Below, piece after piece: positions 26,438 through 33,770 of a DNA stretch of 64,000 bases (position 1 is the stretch's first letter; each line of letters opens with the position of its first letter). Source of the DNA: Cryobacterium roopkundense (lineage in GTDB: Bacteria; Actinomycetota; Actinomycetes; Actinomycetales; Microbacteriaceae); assembly GCF_014200405.1 (NCBI RefSeq), contig NZ_JACHBQ010000001.1:1116001-1180000 (forward strand), given 5' to 3'. The translations under genes were made by a program, and so were the position numbers. The notes beneath the pieces were generated by a model. That model was given only the letters and a program-made list of their open reading frames with translations, had not been told where the DNA came from and did no database searches.

Positions 26438-27555
26438 GGAGAGCAGATGGCGGTGTCGATCAGGCCGCGGAGTCGGGCATCCGCTTCTATAGACGTAGCG
26501 TTCTGAGTTACCGCGATGGCGGCGGCGCGGCCGTCTTCCGTAGCCGCCACCCGGCTGACAGTGCCGGGAACATCGCCACCGTGTCCCCAAGCTGTCACTC
26601 CGCAGGAGACCTCAAAAGAGATGAGGCCCAGCCCGTAGGCGGCGCCCTCCCAGAGCGAATCGGCCGGGATCGTCTTGTGCATTTCGTCGAGCTGCGCATC
26701 CGCCACGACGTCGCCGTGCGCGAGTGCGGAGTAGAACAAGGTCAGGTCCTCGGTCGTCGACACCATCGCGCCGGCCGCGTGTCCCCAGGAAGGATCGAAG
26801 TCGGTGAAATCGACCGGGGAATCGCCCAGAGGAATATAGCTGTGAGGATGATGGCCACGGATGACTTGTTCGCCCTGTTCGGGGAAATAGGTGTCGTCGA
26901 GACCGAGGGGAATGACGATGCGTTTGTCTATCTCTTCGGCCAACGGCCTGCCTGAGACGGCCTCGATGATCAGCCCAGCCAGGATGTAGTTTGCATTGCT
27001 GTACGCGAAGCTCGCCCCAGGCGCGTTCGAGACGGGATGCGTGAAGGCGAGATCGAGTGAGGCCCGCGGTGATATGTATCGGTGCTGCCATTCCAGCAGG
27101 TGGTCGCCGATGTCGCCGTCCATGTCGGGCAGCCCGCTCGTGTGCTGCAGCAGTTGACGCACGGTGATGTCGTGTCCGGTTACCTGCGGGTGCCGGATTA
27201 CTCCCGGGAGGTAGGTCTCGACAGCCGCATCGAGAGAAATGGTACCAGCGCCGACCAGTTGCATGACAATGGCGGCGGTGAAAGTTTTGGTGTTGCTCCC
27301 GATCCTGATTTGGCTGTCGGCCCGCACCTTGTCGGGCAGGCCGAGCTCCACCACACCAGACGCGTAGGTGCGAACCCTCTCGCCGGAGGAGCGAACGGCG
27401 ACCAATCCTGCGGGCCACGCGTCGACGGTCATGGTGCGCTCGAGAGCGGCGCCGACAGGGTCGCGGGCCAGTGAGTTGTGCGTGGCCCCAGAGGGAATGC
27501 CGGACAGGATGAACATCAATGCGGATGCGGCGGCGATGGTCGGTGACATCTTCAT
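26434..27555 (-). CDS. Serine beta-lactamase/D,D-peptidase family hydrolase (class C type)
   Basis: An exported serine hydrolase of 373 residues with a signal peptide over about residues 1-25. The beta-lactamase (Pfam PF00144-type) active site is present: S87-N-T-K90, Y185-S-N187 and a final WGHGG box in place of KTG. This combination is that of the D-alanyl-D-alanine carboxypeptidase R61/esterase group, so it may act on cell-wall peptides, beta-lactams or esters. Promoter site 6 ends 10 bases before the ATG, so the leader is very short or absent. The next gene on this strand, a broken carboxylesterase, overlaps by ATGA. Confidence 0.88.
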   Translation of the reverse strand: MKMSPTIAAASALMFILSGIPSGATHNSLARDPVGAALERTMTVDAWPAGLVAVRSSGERVRTYASGVVELGLPDKVRADSQIRIGSNTKTFTAAIVMQLVGAGTISLDAAVETYLPGVIRHPQVTGHDITVRQLLQHTSGLPDMDGDIGDHLLEWQHRYISPRASLDLAFTHPVSNAPGASFAYSNANYILAGLIIEAVSGRPLAEEIDKRIVIPLGLDDTYFPEQGEQVIRGHHPHSYIPLGDSPVDFTDFDPSWGHAAGAMVSTTEDLTLFYSALAHGDVVADAQLDEMHKTIPADSLWEGAAYGLGLISFEVSCGVTAWGHGGDVPGTVSRVAATEDGRAAAIAVTQNATSIEADARLRGLIDTAICSP

Positions 27556-27564
27556 GATCTCTCA

Positions 27565-27595
27565 ATGAGAATCTATGTGCTCAGCACAGGGTCAA
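27565..27595 (-). promoter_or_regulatory. MerR-type promoter, site 6 (serine hydrolase)
   Basis: Minus strand: TTGACC (27595-27590), a 19-base spacer with ACCCTGTG-N5-CACATAGA, and TCTCAT (27570-27565). It forms a divergent pair with site 7. Confidence 0.75.
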
Positions 27596-27644
27596 GTCTT
27601 TTCTTTCGTCCCTTGCATGCTGCTGCCGCCGCCGGGAGTGGAGC

Positions 27645-27675
27645 TTGACTGTGCGCCGGGAACACAGTCTTGACT
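27645..27675 (+). promoter_or_regulatory. MerR-type promoter, site 7 (broken CPBP gene)
   Basis: TTGACT (27645-27650), a 19-base spacer with GTGCGCCGGGAACACAGT, and TTGACT again at 27670-27675. The ATG at 27682 is 7 bases after the -10 box. Confidence 0.7.
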
Positions 27676-27681
27676 ATCCCC

Positions 27682-27995
27682 ATGGACAAGATTCTCGATT
27701 CGACATCTGCACGCCTACGATTCTCCAGGTCTTCATCCAGTTCGGTCTGGGATCTGTGTACTACCTGGCACGTCGCTTCAGCGGTTCCTTGGTGCCGGCG
27801 ATGATCTTGCACGGCCTGTGGGACTTCTCGACCTTCTCGTCCAACGTCCCCTACGCCGGGATTGCCTCGCCGTTCATCGGAGTGGCCGCAGTAGTCGTGG
27901 TCCTGGTTCTTCTTCGCCGGGACAAGCGCAGGGGCTTGGGCCACGCGGCGCCCCTCCGTGAGGCAGTGCTGACGGAGGTCCCGCATAGAGCCTGA
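27682..27995 (+). pseudogene. Truncated CPBP protease gene
   Basis: The ATG at 27682 (MDKILDSTSARL) is correctly placed for leaderless initiation from site 7, but its frame stops after about 39 codons. A different frame from about 27717 encodes the last part of a CPBP protein (TILQVFIQFGLGSVYYLARR, then the HGLWDFS metal-ligand motif and a final membrane segment). The catalytic EExxxR part is gone, so an internal out-of-frame deletion has removed most of the gene. Confidence 0.8.
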
Positions 27996-28097
27996 GGGGG
28001 AGCCGGTGGGGACGGACGCCTCGTTCGGTGGTTTCGAGGTCTGCGATCGCGGAGAACGCTGCCCTGGTAATCGGTCTGGTGGTCATCCTTGAGCGAT

Positions 28098-29045
28098 TCA
28101 TGCTGGTGGCCGGTTCTCGCGGGCGGCTGCGATCGTCGCGAGCGCCAATCTCGCCGTCTCCGCGACGAGCGCGTCATCGTATGCCGTGTCGGGGTCGTTT
28201 CGAGTTGTGAAGACCGTGATGACCAACGGAATGCCGTCCGGGGGGATCACGACGGCGACGTCGTTGCGGATCGCTCCGGCGCCTCCGGATTTGTCGGCGA
28301 CTTCCCAACCCTCCGGCGCCCCGGCACGAATCAGGGTGTCCCCGGTCGCATTTCCCGTCATCCAGTCGATGAGGGTGGAACGGTCGGCGTCATCCAGAAT
28401 CTCGCCCGAGACGATTCGCTCGAGGGTCTTCGTGAAGGCTCGCGGAGTCGACGTGTTGGCCGTGTTGTCGATGGTGACCGTGTTCAGACCAGGCTCGTTG
28501 TCGACGACGTCGGTCACGGTGTCGCCGTACCCTTCGAGGATCTTGTCGAGGCCGGCTGGGCCTCCGAATTGCTTGAGCATGAGGTTCATGGCGGTGTTGT
28601 CACTCGTGCGTATGGCCGCCATGGCGACATCACCGAGTGGCAGGCCTGTGTCGAGGTGTTCGCTGGTGACAGGGGAGTAGCCGGACTCGAGGACATCCGC
28701 CTCAGACCAGGTGACGACACGGTCCAGCTCTTCAGGCGTCGTCTGGTCGAGCAGGGCTGCTGCGGCCAGCATTTTGAGAGTCGATGCGTAGCCAAAGCGG
28801 CTGCCGCCTCGGTAGTCGAGGGTCGAGCCGTCAGCGGTATCGGTCACGCTGAGCCCGATCCGAGCGTCGTACTGGTCCTCTAGTTCGCCTAGTGCGGTCT
28901 GCAACGCTGAGTCCGCCGGTTCCGTGGCGGCCCGCGAAGGCATACCGGGTGGCGCGTTCGGCTCCGCCGCGGTGCATCCGGAGGATGCGACCATCAGTAG
29001 CGATCCGAGGACGATCGTCGTCCACCGTTTGTTCTGGGTAGCCAT
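28098..29045 (-). CDS. Class A beta-lactamase, lipoprotein
   Basis: All class A active-site motifs are in place: S88-T-L-K91 (SxxK), S148-D-N150, E184-P-G-L-N188 (Glu-166 equivalent) and K251-S-G. The signal peptide ends in VASSGC with Cys24 as the likely lipid site, so the enzyme is probably tethered outside the membrane. The length of 315 residues is normal. The ATG at 29045 has AAGGAGG upstream. It lies among genes with MerR-type promoters, but I find no such site directly upstream. By family it hydrolyses penicillin-type beta-lactams; spectrum unknown. Confidence 0.93.
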   Translation of the reverse strand: MATQNKRWTTIVLGSLLMVASSGCTAAEPNAPPGMPSRAATEPADSALQTALGELEDQYDARIGLSVTDTADGSTLDYRGGSRFGYASTLKMLAAAALLDQTTPEELDRVVTWSEADVLESGYSPVTSEHLDTGLPLGDVAMAAIRTSDNTAMNLMLKQFGGPAGLDKILEGYGDTVTDVVDNEPGLNTVTIDNTANTSTPRAFTKTLERIVSGEILDDADRSTLIDWMTGNATGDTLIRAGAPEGWEVADKSGGAGAIRNDVAVVIPPDGIPLVITVFTTRNDPDTAYDDALVAETARLALATIAAARENRPPA

Positions 29046-29166
29046 GACTGCCTCCTTAGTCTTGTGTTGTGTCGGAGCCAGGCCGCTCGGGCGCAATTCT
29101 CCCAGCTTGATGCCTCACTCACCCCGGTAGTACCCATGCAGGCGAAGCAGGGCTGGGGCTTCCTCA

Positions 29167-29238
29167 ATCGTGGTCCCGGTCATTCTTCGCCGGGACAAGC
29201 GCAGGGGCGTGAGCCGGGCGGCGTTCCTCCCCGGCTGA
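29167..29238 (+). pseudogene. Second remnant of a CPBP protease C-terminus
   Basis: The sequence CTTCGCCGGGACAAGCGCAG and its surroundings repeat the C-terminal end of the truncated CPBP gene at about 27895-27950. The frame reads IVVPVILRRDKRRGVSRA and stops at 29236. Only the last ~24 codons remain. Confidence 0.65.
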
Positions 29239-29262
29239 GAGGAACACCGACCGGTCTGATGC

Positions 29263-29829
29263 TCACAAGCCGAGGAGGCCGAGGACGCCGGACGCCGCGA
29301 TCGCGATGACACTCGTCCACAGCACAATCGCCACGATCTGCCACAGCATGACCCAGCCCTTCCGGACGCCTGTGCTGACGAAAAACGCGGCGGTCAGCAT
29401 CGTGGGGAGGGCGAGAGGGGCGAGGATGCTCGTGCCGGGGACTCCGAACTTGACCATCCAGCGACCCAGGCGCGCCCGGCCCTTCGAGCGTCCGTTCGGC
29501 TTCGGGTCAAGCGAGTCAGGCGCGTCGGGCGCGTCGGCGGGCAGCTCCTGCCCGCCAGCACCTACGAGTACAGGCTTCGCCGCACTCCGCGCGACGACGC
29601 GCTCGCGGATCCGGGACCCCAGGAAGACCACGCCGAAGACGCAAAGGATGTTACCGGTCGCGCCTGCGATTGCGGCTACGACAGGGTTGATACCCGCGAT
29701 AATGCCGAAGGCTGCTGCACCTTCGCCCTCGATATAGGGGATCGCACCGGCAATTGCGACGATCAAGGGGTGGAGGATGTCGGGAACCTGCTCGATCAAG
29801 CTCCGAAGCCACTCGTAGGGGGTGTCCAT
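29263..29829 (-). CDS. Small multidrug-export-like membrane protein
   Basis: A membrane protein of 188 residues. It has the IPYIEGEGAAAFGIIAG motif in the first membrane region and GVPGTSILAPLALPTMLTAAF in the second half, with a hydrophilic loop rich in Asp/Pro between. This resembles the proteins annotated as small multidrug export (COG2426-like), with a re-entrant glutamate reminiscent of DedA-type folds. Transport activity is not established for most members. Promoter site 8 lies upstream with a leader of ~57 bases and AGAAAGG before the ATG. It is divergent from the MerR gene at 30036. Confidence 0.75.
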   Translation of the reverse strand: MDTPYEWLRSLIEQVPDILHPLIVAIAGAIPYIEGEGAAAFGIIAGINPVVAAIAGATGNILCVFGVVFLGSRIRERVVARSAAKPVLVGAGGQELPADAPDAPDSLDPKPNGRSKGRARLGRWMVKFGVPGTSILAPLALPTMLTAAFFVSTGVRKGWVMLWQIVAIVLWTSVIAIAASGVLGLLGL

Positions 29830-29892
29830 GTTGAACCTTTCTGGGGAGTCCCGATCCGGGGCGACCGTTCGGCCGACACGTGAGATAGCTTT

Positions 29893-29923
29893 AGCAAAGA
29901 CCGTGTGCTCGCCACAGAGTCAA
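29893..29923 (-). promoter_or_regulatory. MerR-type promoter, site 8 (small multidrug-export-like gene)
   Basis: Minus strand: TTGACT (29923-29918), a 19-base spacer with ACTCTGTG-N5-CACACGGT, and TTTGCT (29898-29893). The -35 box is 25 bases from that of divergent site 9. Confidence 0.75.
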
Positions 29924-29948
29924 GCGAGTGCGACAACACAGCGGAACC

Positions 29949-29979
29949 TTGACCCTGTGGCGGGAACATAGTTTTCACT
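29949..29979 (+). promoter_or_regulatory. MerR-type promoter, site 9 (MerR gene, probable autoregulation)
   Basis: TTGACC (29949-29954), a 19-base spacer with ACCCTGTG-N5-AACATAGT, and TTCACT (29974-29979), about 57 bases before the MerR start. Its presence upstream of a MerR gene is the main reason for assigning the whole set to this family. Confidence 0.75.
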
Positions 29980-30035
29980 GGTGTTGACGAGCGCAGCCGA
30001 TGCTGCCGGCCGCCAGCGAAAGGACGGAGTCTGTG

Positions 30036-30812
30036 ATGACGTGGAGCACGCGCGAGGTGGCAGAACTCGCCGGGACGACGGTGAACACGGTCCGTCATTA
30101 CCACCAGACGGGCATGCTCGAACAGCCCGAGCGAACATCCAATGGGTATAAGCAGTACGGAGCCCGCCATCTGGTGAGGCTGCTGCAGATACGTCGGCTT
30201 CGTGACCTCGACGTGCCCCTCGCGCAGATCGAGTCAATGGATTTCGGCGGAGAGACACCGGCGACGGCGCTGAGGGCGGTCGACGCTGACCTGGCTGTGA
30301 GCATCAAGCGGCTTACGCGTGCTCGTGCCGAGATCCGGGCGATCCTGGACGGGACTACGGCCACCGATGTGCCGGCGGGCTTCGAACACCTTGCCGGCCG
30401 GTTGTCCAGCTCGGAGCGTGCCCTCATGCTCGTGATGTCGCAGCTCTACGACGAGTCGGCGATGGCCGACATGAAGAAGATGGTTGAGGCGGAGGCGGAG
30501 GATGCCGGCGTCGAATTTGATGCGCTGGCTCCCGACGCTGATGACGCCACCCGGCAAGAACTCGCCGAGGCGCTTGCCCCGCAGCTCGCTCAACACATCA
30601 TTGACTACCGATGGCTGGCCGACCCGAAGGCGCATTCTCCGAAGGGTTCGCGGGTTACGCAGGAGACACTTCTCGAGGCCGCCGTGGAACTGTACAGCGA
30701 ATCCCAGCTGGACGTCCTCGCACGCGCGAGCGTCATCGCGACCGAGCTGGCCGCTGAGAGCAACAACCCGACCTCGGGCACAAACGATCCTGGAGACCCG
30801 CCAGTTCTCTAG
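30036..30812 (+). CDS. MerR family regulator (paralog 2)
   Basis: A regulator of 258 residues. The MerR HTH is TWSTREVAELAGTTVNTVRHY, and the wing is NGYKQYGARHLVRLLQIRR. A dimerisation coil and a helical C-terminal domain of ~150 residues follow, without recognisable metal or drug-binding motifs. The DNA-binding half is nearly the same as in the MerR at 15638. The ATG at 30036 follows AAGGACGGAG. As a MerR protein it should bend and untwist DNA at promoters with a 19-bp spacer, which is what all eleven sites have. The inducer is unknown; an envelope-active compound is inferred from the targets. Confidence 0.9.
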   Translation: MTWSTREVAELAGTTVNTVRHYHQTGMLEQPERTSNGYKQYGARHLVRLLQIRRLRDLDVPLAQIESMDFGGETPATALRAVDADLAVSIKRLTRARAEIRAILDGTTATDVPAGFEHLAGRLSSSERALMLVMSQLYDESAMADMKKMVEAEAEDAGVEFDALAPDADDATRQELAEALAPQLAQHIIDYRWLADPKAHSPKGSRVTQETLLEAAVELYSESQLDVLARASVIATELAAESNNPTSGTNDPGDPPVL

Positions 30813-30844
30813 CGAGATCCCGCGGGTGCATCCGCTGCTGCCGA

Positions 30845-30885
30845 TGACCCCGCCGCTCTCGTCGTAAACGAGGACAGCGGGGTCA
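30845..30885. terminator. Bidirectional hairpin terminator
   Basis: TGACCCCGCCGCTCTCGT and its complement ending ACAGCGGGGTCA form a long stem with a short AT-rich loop between the convergent MerR and hydrolase genes. Confidence 0.75.
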
Positions 30886-30900
30886 TGATGCCGGATTCTG

Positions 30901-32493
30901 CTACCGCGAGCAGCGCGCCCCTTCCTCAGGAAGCTCGAGGTTGATCAGGTAGTCCGCCACTCTCTCGTCTACACAGTCGATTCCGGAGGAGATCGTGCCG
31001 TGTTCGTTGACATCGACGGTTAATAGTCGAGCGCCGAGGGTTTCAGCGAGGCTGATCCCGCCGTCATGAGGCGTTACCGGATCTCCGATGGCGGAGGTCA
31101 CGAGTACCTGGGGAAGTCCCTCGATGTCCGTGGCGTACGGGAAGCCGAGCGTGGATTTGCCGGGCCAGTCCGCGCATCCATTCAGTGACGCAGGGTCGGT
31201 GCCCGAGTCGATGAACGGTGCTGCTTCGTTCACCTTGTTGCCGAGGTCGCTCATCTCCTTCTCAGTGAGGCGTTCCTCGTCGACGCAGTTGATCGCGAAA
31301 GTCGCCTCCAAACTATTGGCGTATTCTCCGGTCGCCGAGCGGCCGTGGTGGCCGTCTCTCAGCGCGAGAAGCGCATCCGGCCGGCCTGCTTGCAGCTCGG
31401 CCAGCCCGTGTGCGATGCCTGGCCAGAGACTCTCCGAATACAAACCGGAGAGAATTCCGTCGCCCGCGGAGACGAAGGTCAGCTCACGGCCGTCGGCTGC
31501 CAGTAGCGGCTCCGTGACGAGCGGCTGTAACAGCCCCTGCACCGCAGCGGTCGCCAGTGCGGGGTCGGTCCCGAGTGGGCACGGATCCTGCGTTGCACAG
31601 AACTCTGCAAAACGGTCGAAGGCGGCTTGTATCCCCGCGGATTGTTGTAGCTGGCGTCCCTGGGTGTCTTGGAGCGGGTCCACGGCGCCGTCGAGAACGA
31701 GCGCGCGAACCTTGTCGGGGAACATCTCGGCGTACACAGTGCCGAGGCGCGAACCGTAGCTCAGGCCCGCGTAGGTGAGCTTGTCGTCGCCGAGAGCGGA
31801 GCGGAGGATGTCCATGTCACGCGCGACATCACGTGTTCCGAGGTGCGCGAGCATCTGCTCACCCCCTGACCCTTCAGCGCACTTGTCTGCGATCGCGCGG
31901 GTGGTCTCTTCTGTCCAGGTGCCGAATGCAGAGAGGGGTGCACCGGCGTCGCGTTCTTCGCCGGTGTAGCAGTTGACCGAGGGGCTCGTCAGTCCGACTC
32001 CACGCGGGTCGAACCCGACAATATCGAACTGCTCGGCGATGGGTCCGCCCGTCCAGACCGCCGCCATCCAGGCAGCAAAAGTCGTCGCCTGCGTTCCGGG
32101 TCCGCCCGGGTTGACCACAACGGAACCCAAACGGTCACTGCCACTGGCAGCGATACGAGACACCGCGATCTCGACCATCTCTCCGCCGAGGTTTTCGTAG
32201 TCGAGCGGAACCTCCAGCGTCGCACAATCCGCCTTTTCTGCTGCCGCGATGATCTGGGGGACGGGTGGCTGAGAACTCACAATCGTTGGGTCACAGGGCC
32301 CGAACACGAGATCCTGCTCCATGAACTGCTCGAGTCCTGCGCCACCTGCTTTGTCGTCATCGGTGGGAGAGGCGCAGCCCGCAAGGAACAACAGGGAGGC
32401 GACCGCTCCGGAGGCAAGTACCGCTGTCATCCATCGGCTGCGGGGAGTGTCATCGTGTCGACTCCGCTTTCGGTCGTCGGTCAGATTCGTCAC
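30901..32493 (-). CDS. TAP-like alpha/beta hydrolase lipoprotein 2
   Basis: A paralog of the hydrolase at 22864, of 530 residues. The signal peptide ends in lipobox LAGC with Cys40. The core has NPGGPG, the nucleophile elbow GLSYGSRLG with Ser245, and the TAP-like C-terminal domain (PVTPHDGG, VNEHGTI with the catalytic His). The GTG at 32493 overlaps the stop of a 33-codon upstream frame (GTGA), so translation is probably coupled to it. Expected location is the outer face of the membrane, acting on peptides or peptide-like compounds. Expression is from promoter site 10. Confidence 0.88.
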   Translation of the reverse strand: MTNLTDDRKRSRHDDTPRSRWMTAVLASGAVASLLFLAGCASPTDDDKAGGAGLEQFMEQDLVFGPCDPTIVSSQPPVPQIIAAAEKADCATLEVPLDYENLGGEMVEIAVSRIAASGSDRLGSVVVNPGGPGTQATTFAAWMAAVWTGGPIAEQFDIVGFDPRGVGLTSPSVNCYTGEERDAGAPLSAFGTWTEETTRAIADKCAEGSGGEQMLAHLGTRDVARDMDILRSALGDDKLTYAGLSYGSRLGTVYAEMFPDKVRALVLDGAVDPLQDTQGRQLQQSAGIQAAFDRFAEFCATQDPCPLGTDPALATAAVQGLLQPLVTEPLLAADGRELTFVSAGDGILSGLYSESLWPGIAHGLAELQAGRPDALLALRDGHHGRSATGEYANSLEATFAINCVDEERLTEKEMSDLGNKVNEAAPFIDSGTDPASLNGCADWPGKSTLGFPYATDIEGLPQVLVTSAIGDPVTPHDGGISLAETLGARLLTVDVNEHGTISSGIDCVDERVADYLINLELPEEGARCSR

Positions 32494-32591
32494 TGCCCGG
32501 GACCTTCCTGGTACGGGGTGATGTCGATGCTTTCTGTGGGCGGTAAGGCGAGCGCTGCGGGGTCGATTGGCTCTGGGCGGTGCACGATCAT
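32490..32591 (-). CDS. 33-residue upstream small ORF coupled to the lipoprotein hydrolase
   Basis: The ATG at 32591 follows AAGGAGAACC, the best ribosome site in this region. The frame encodes 33 residues (MIVHRPEPIDPAALALPPTE, then SIDITPYQEGPGQ) and stops in TGA overlapping the hydrolase GTG by four bases. It has no membrane segment or signal. It may be a leader that couples or tunes translation, or a small protein in its own right. Confidence 0.6.
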   Translation of the reverse strand: MIVHRPEPIDPAALALPPTESIDITPYQEGPGQ

Positions 32592-32638
32592 GGTTCTCCT
32601 TAAACTGAGGTTCTGGTTGCCACCTGCGTGACTCCTGA

Positions 32639-32669
32639 ATGAAAGACCCTGTGGATGGCACAGGGTCAA
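32639..32669 (-). promoter_or_regulatory. MerR-type promoter, site 10 (TAP-like hydrolase 2)
   Basis: Minus strand: TTGACC (32669-32664), a 19-base spacer with the perfect dyad ACCCTGTG-N5-CACAGGGT, and TTTCAT (32644-32639). It is the most symmetrical operator of the set and a good reference for the motif. Confidence 0.8.
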
Positions 32670-32726
32670 GCCCCGGCAACGAATTCGCTGTCATCCACGA
32701 CGCGACGGTCCTCACAACCCATCGGT

Positions 32727-32757
32727 TTGACTGTGTCCTAGGCACATGGAGTTCACT
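32727..32757 (+). promoter_or_regulatory. MerR-type promoter, site 11 (ABC exporter)
   Basis: TTGACT (32727-32732), a 19-base spacer with GTGTCCTAGGCACATGG, and TTCACT (32752-32757). It is divergent from site 10 and upstream of the ABC ATPase gene. Confidence 0.72.
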
Positions 32758-32843
32758 CGAAATCATCGTCGGCGTGGGTCGGCGGTGAACGGGAGGCCAC
32801 TTGACCTGCCGCTTCTGAGGCACAAGGACACGGAGCTCCTCTT

Positions 32844-33770
32844 TTGATTGAAGCCCACTCTCTGACCAAACGTTATGGCGCCAAGACCGCCGTCGACGCC
32901 ATCAGCTTCACCGCGCGCCCAGGCCTGGTGACCGGATTCCTCGGGCCGAACGGCGCCGGCAAAACGACGACAATGCGGATGATCGTGGGTCTCGACCGCC
33001 CGTCCGGCGGGTCGGTGACGGTGAACGGCAAACCGTACGCCGAGCACCGCGCGCCGCGGCACCAGGTCGGGGCTCTGCTCGACGCCACAGCGGTGCACGC
33101 CGGGCGAAGCGCCCGCAACCACCTGCTCGCGATCGCAGCGACGCATCGCATGGGCACGAATCGGGTGGACGAGGTCATCGGCATGACCGGTCTCGAATCC
33201 GTGGCGCGTAAACGCGTGGGCGGCTTCTCGCTCGGCATGGGCCAGCGGCTTGGCCTCGCCGTGGCGTTGCTCGGCGACCCAGCCACCCTCATCCTTGACG
33301 AACCGGTCAATGGTCTCGACCCCGAGGGCGTCGCCTGGGTGCGCGTGTTCCTGCGCAGTCTTGCCGCCGAGGGACGCACCGTGTTCCTGTCCTCGCACTT
33401 GATGAGCGAGATGGCGCAGACCGCCGACCACATCATCGTTCTCGGGCGGGGGAGGATCGTGGCGGATGCCCCGGTGGGCGACATCCTCGCGAGGGCCGGT
33501 GGCGACTTCGTGCGGGTCCGCTCACCCGAGGTGGTGCGTCTCGCGGCGATCCTCGAGGCGGAGGTCGGTGCCGTCACGCTTGAGGGGCCCGACCTGCTGT
33601 CGGTGACGGGCATTGCCGCACGGCGGATCGCGGAGTTGGCCGCCGGAGCGGGCATCGCTGTTTACGAACTCACCCCGATCGCGGGCTCCCTCGAAGCTGC
33701 CTATATGACGTTGACTCGGAGCGAAGTCGAATACCAGACGACGCAGACGCGTGCGGGGGAGAACCGATGA
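32844..33770 (+). CDS. ABC transporter ATP-binding protein (BcrA-type)
   Basis: An ATPase of 308 residues starting at a TTG with GGAG upstream. It has Walker A GPNGAGKTT, signature GGFSLGMGQRLGLA, Walker B LILDEPVNGLDPEG and switch His in LSSHLMSEMA. It is of the BcrA-like group that exports antibiotics or bacteriocins for self-protection. A permease gene follows with ATGA overlap. It is controlled from promoter site 11, which puts it in the MerR regulon. Confidence 0.9.
   Translation: MIEAHSLTKRYGAKTAVDAISFTARPGLVTGFLGPNGAGKTTTMRMIVGLDRPSGGSVTVNGKPYAEHRAPRHQVGALLDATAVHAGRSARNHLLAIAATHRMGTNRVDEVIGMTGLESVARKRVGGFSLGMGQRLGLAVALLGDPATLILDEPVNGLDPEGVAWVRVFLRSLAAEGRTVFLSSHLMSEMAQTADHIIVLGRGRIVADAPVGDILARAGGDFVRVRSPEVVRLAAILEAEVGAVTLEGPDLLSVTGIAARRIAELAAGAGIAVYELTPIAGSLEAAYMTLTRSEVEYQTTQTRAGENR

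Noticed and set aside
29046..29110. MerR-type promoter for the class A beta-lactamase
   Set aside because: Only a TTGCGC-like box is seen and the dyad is missing.
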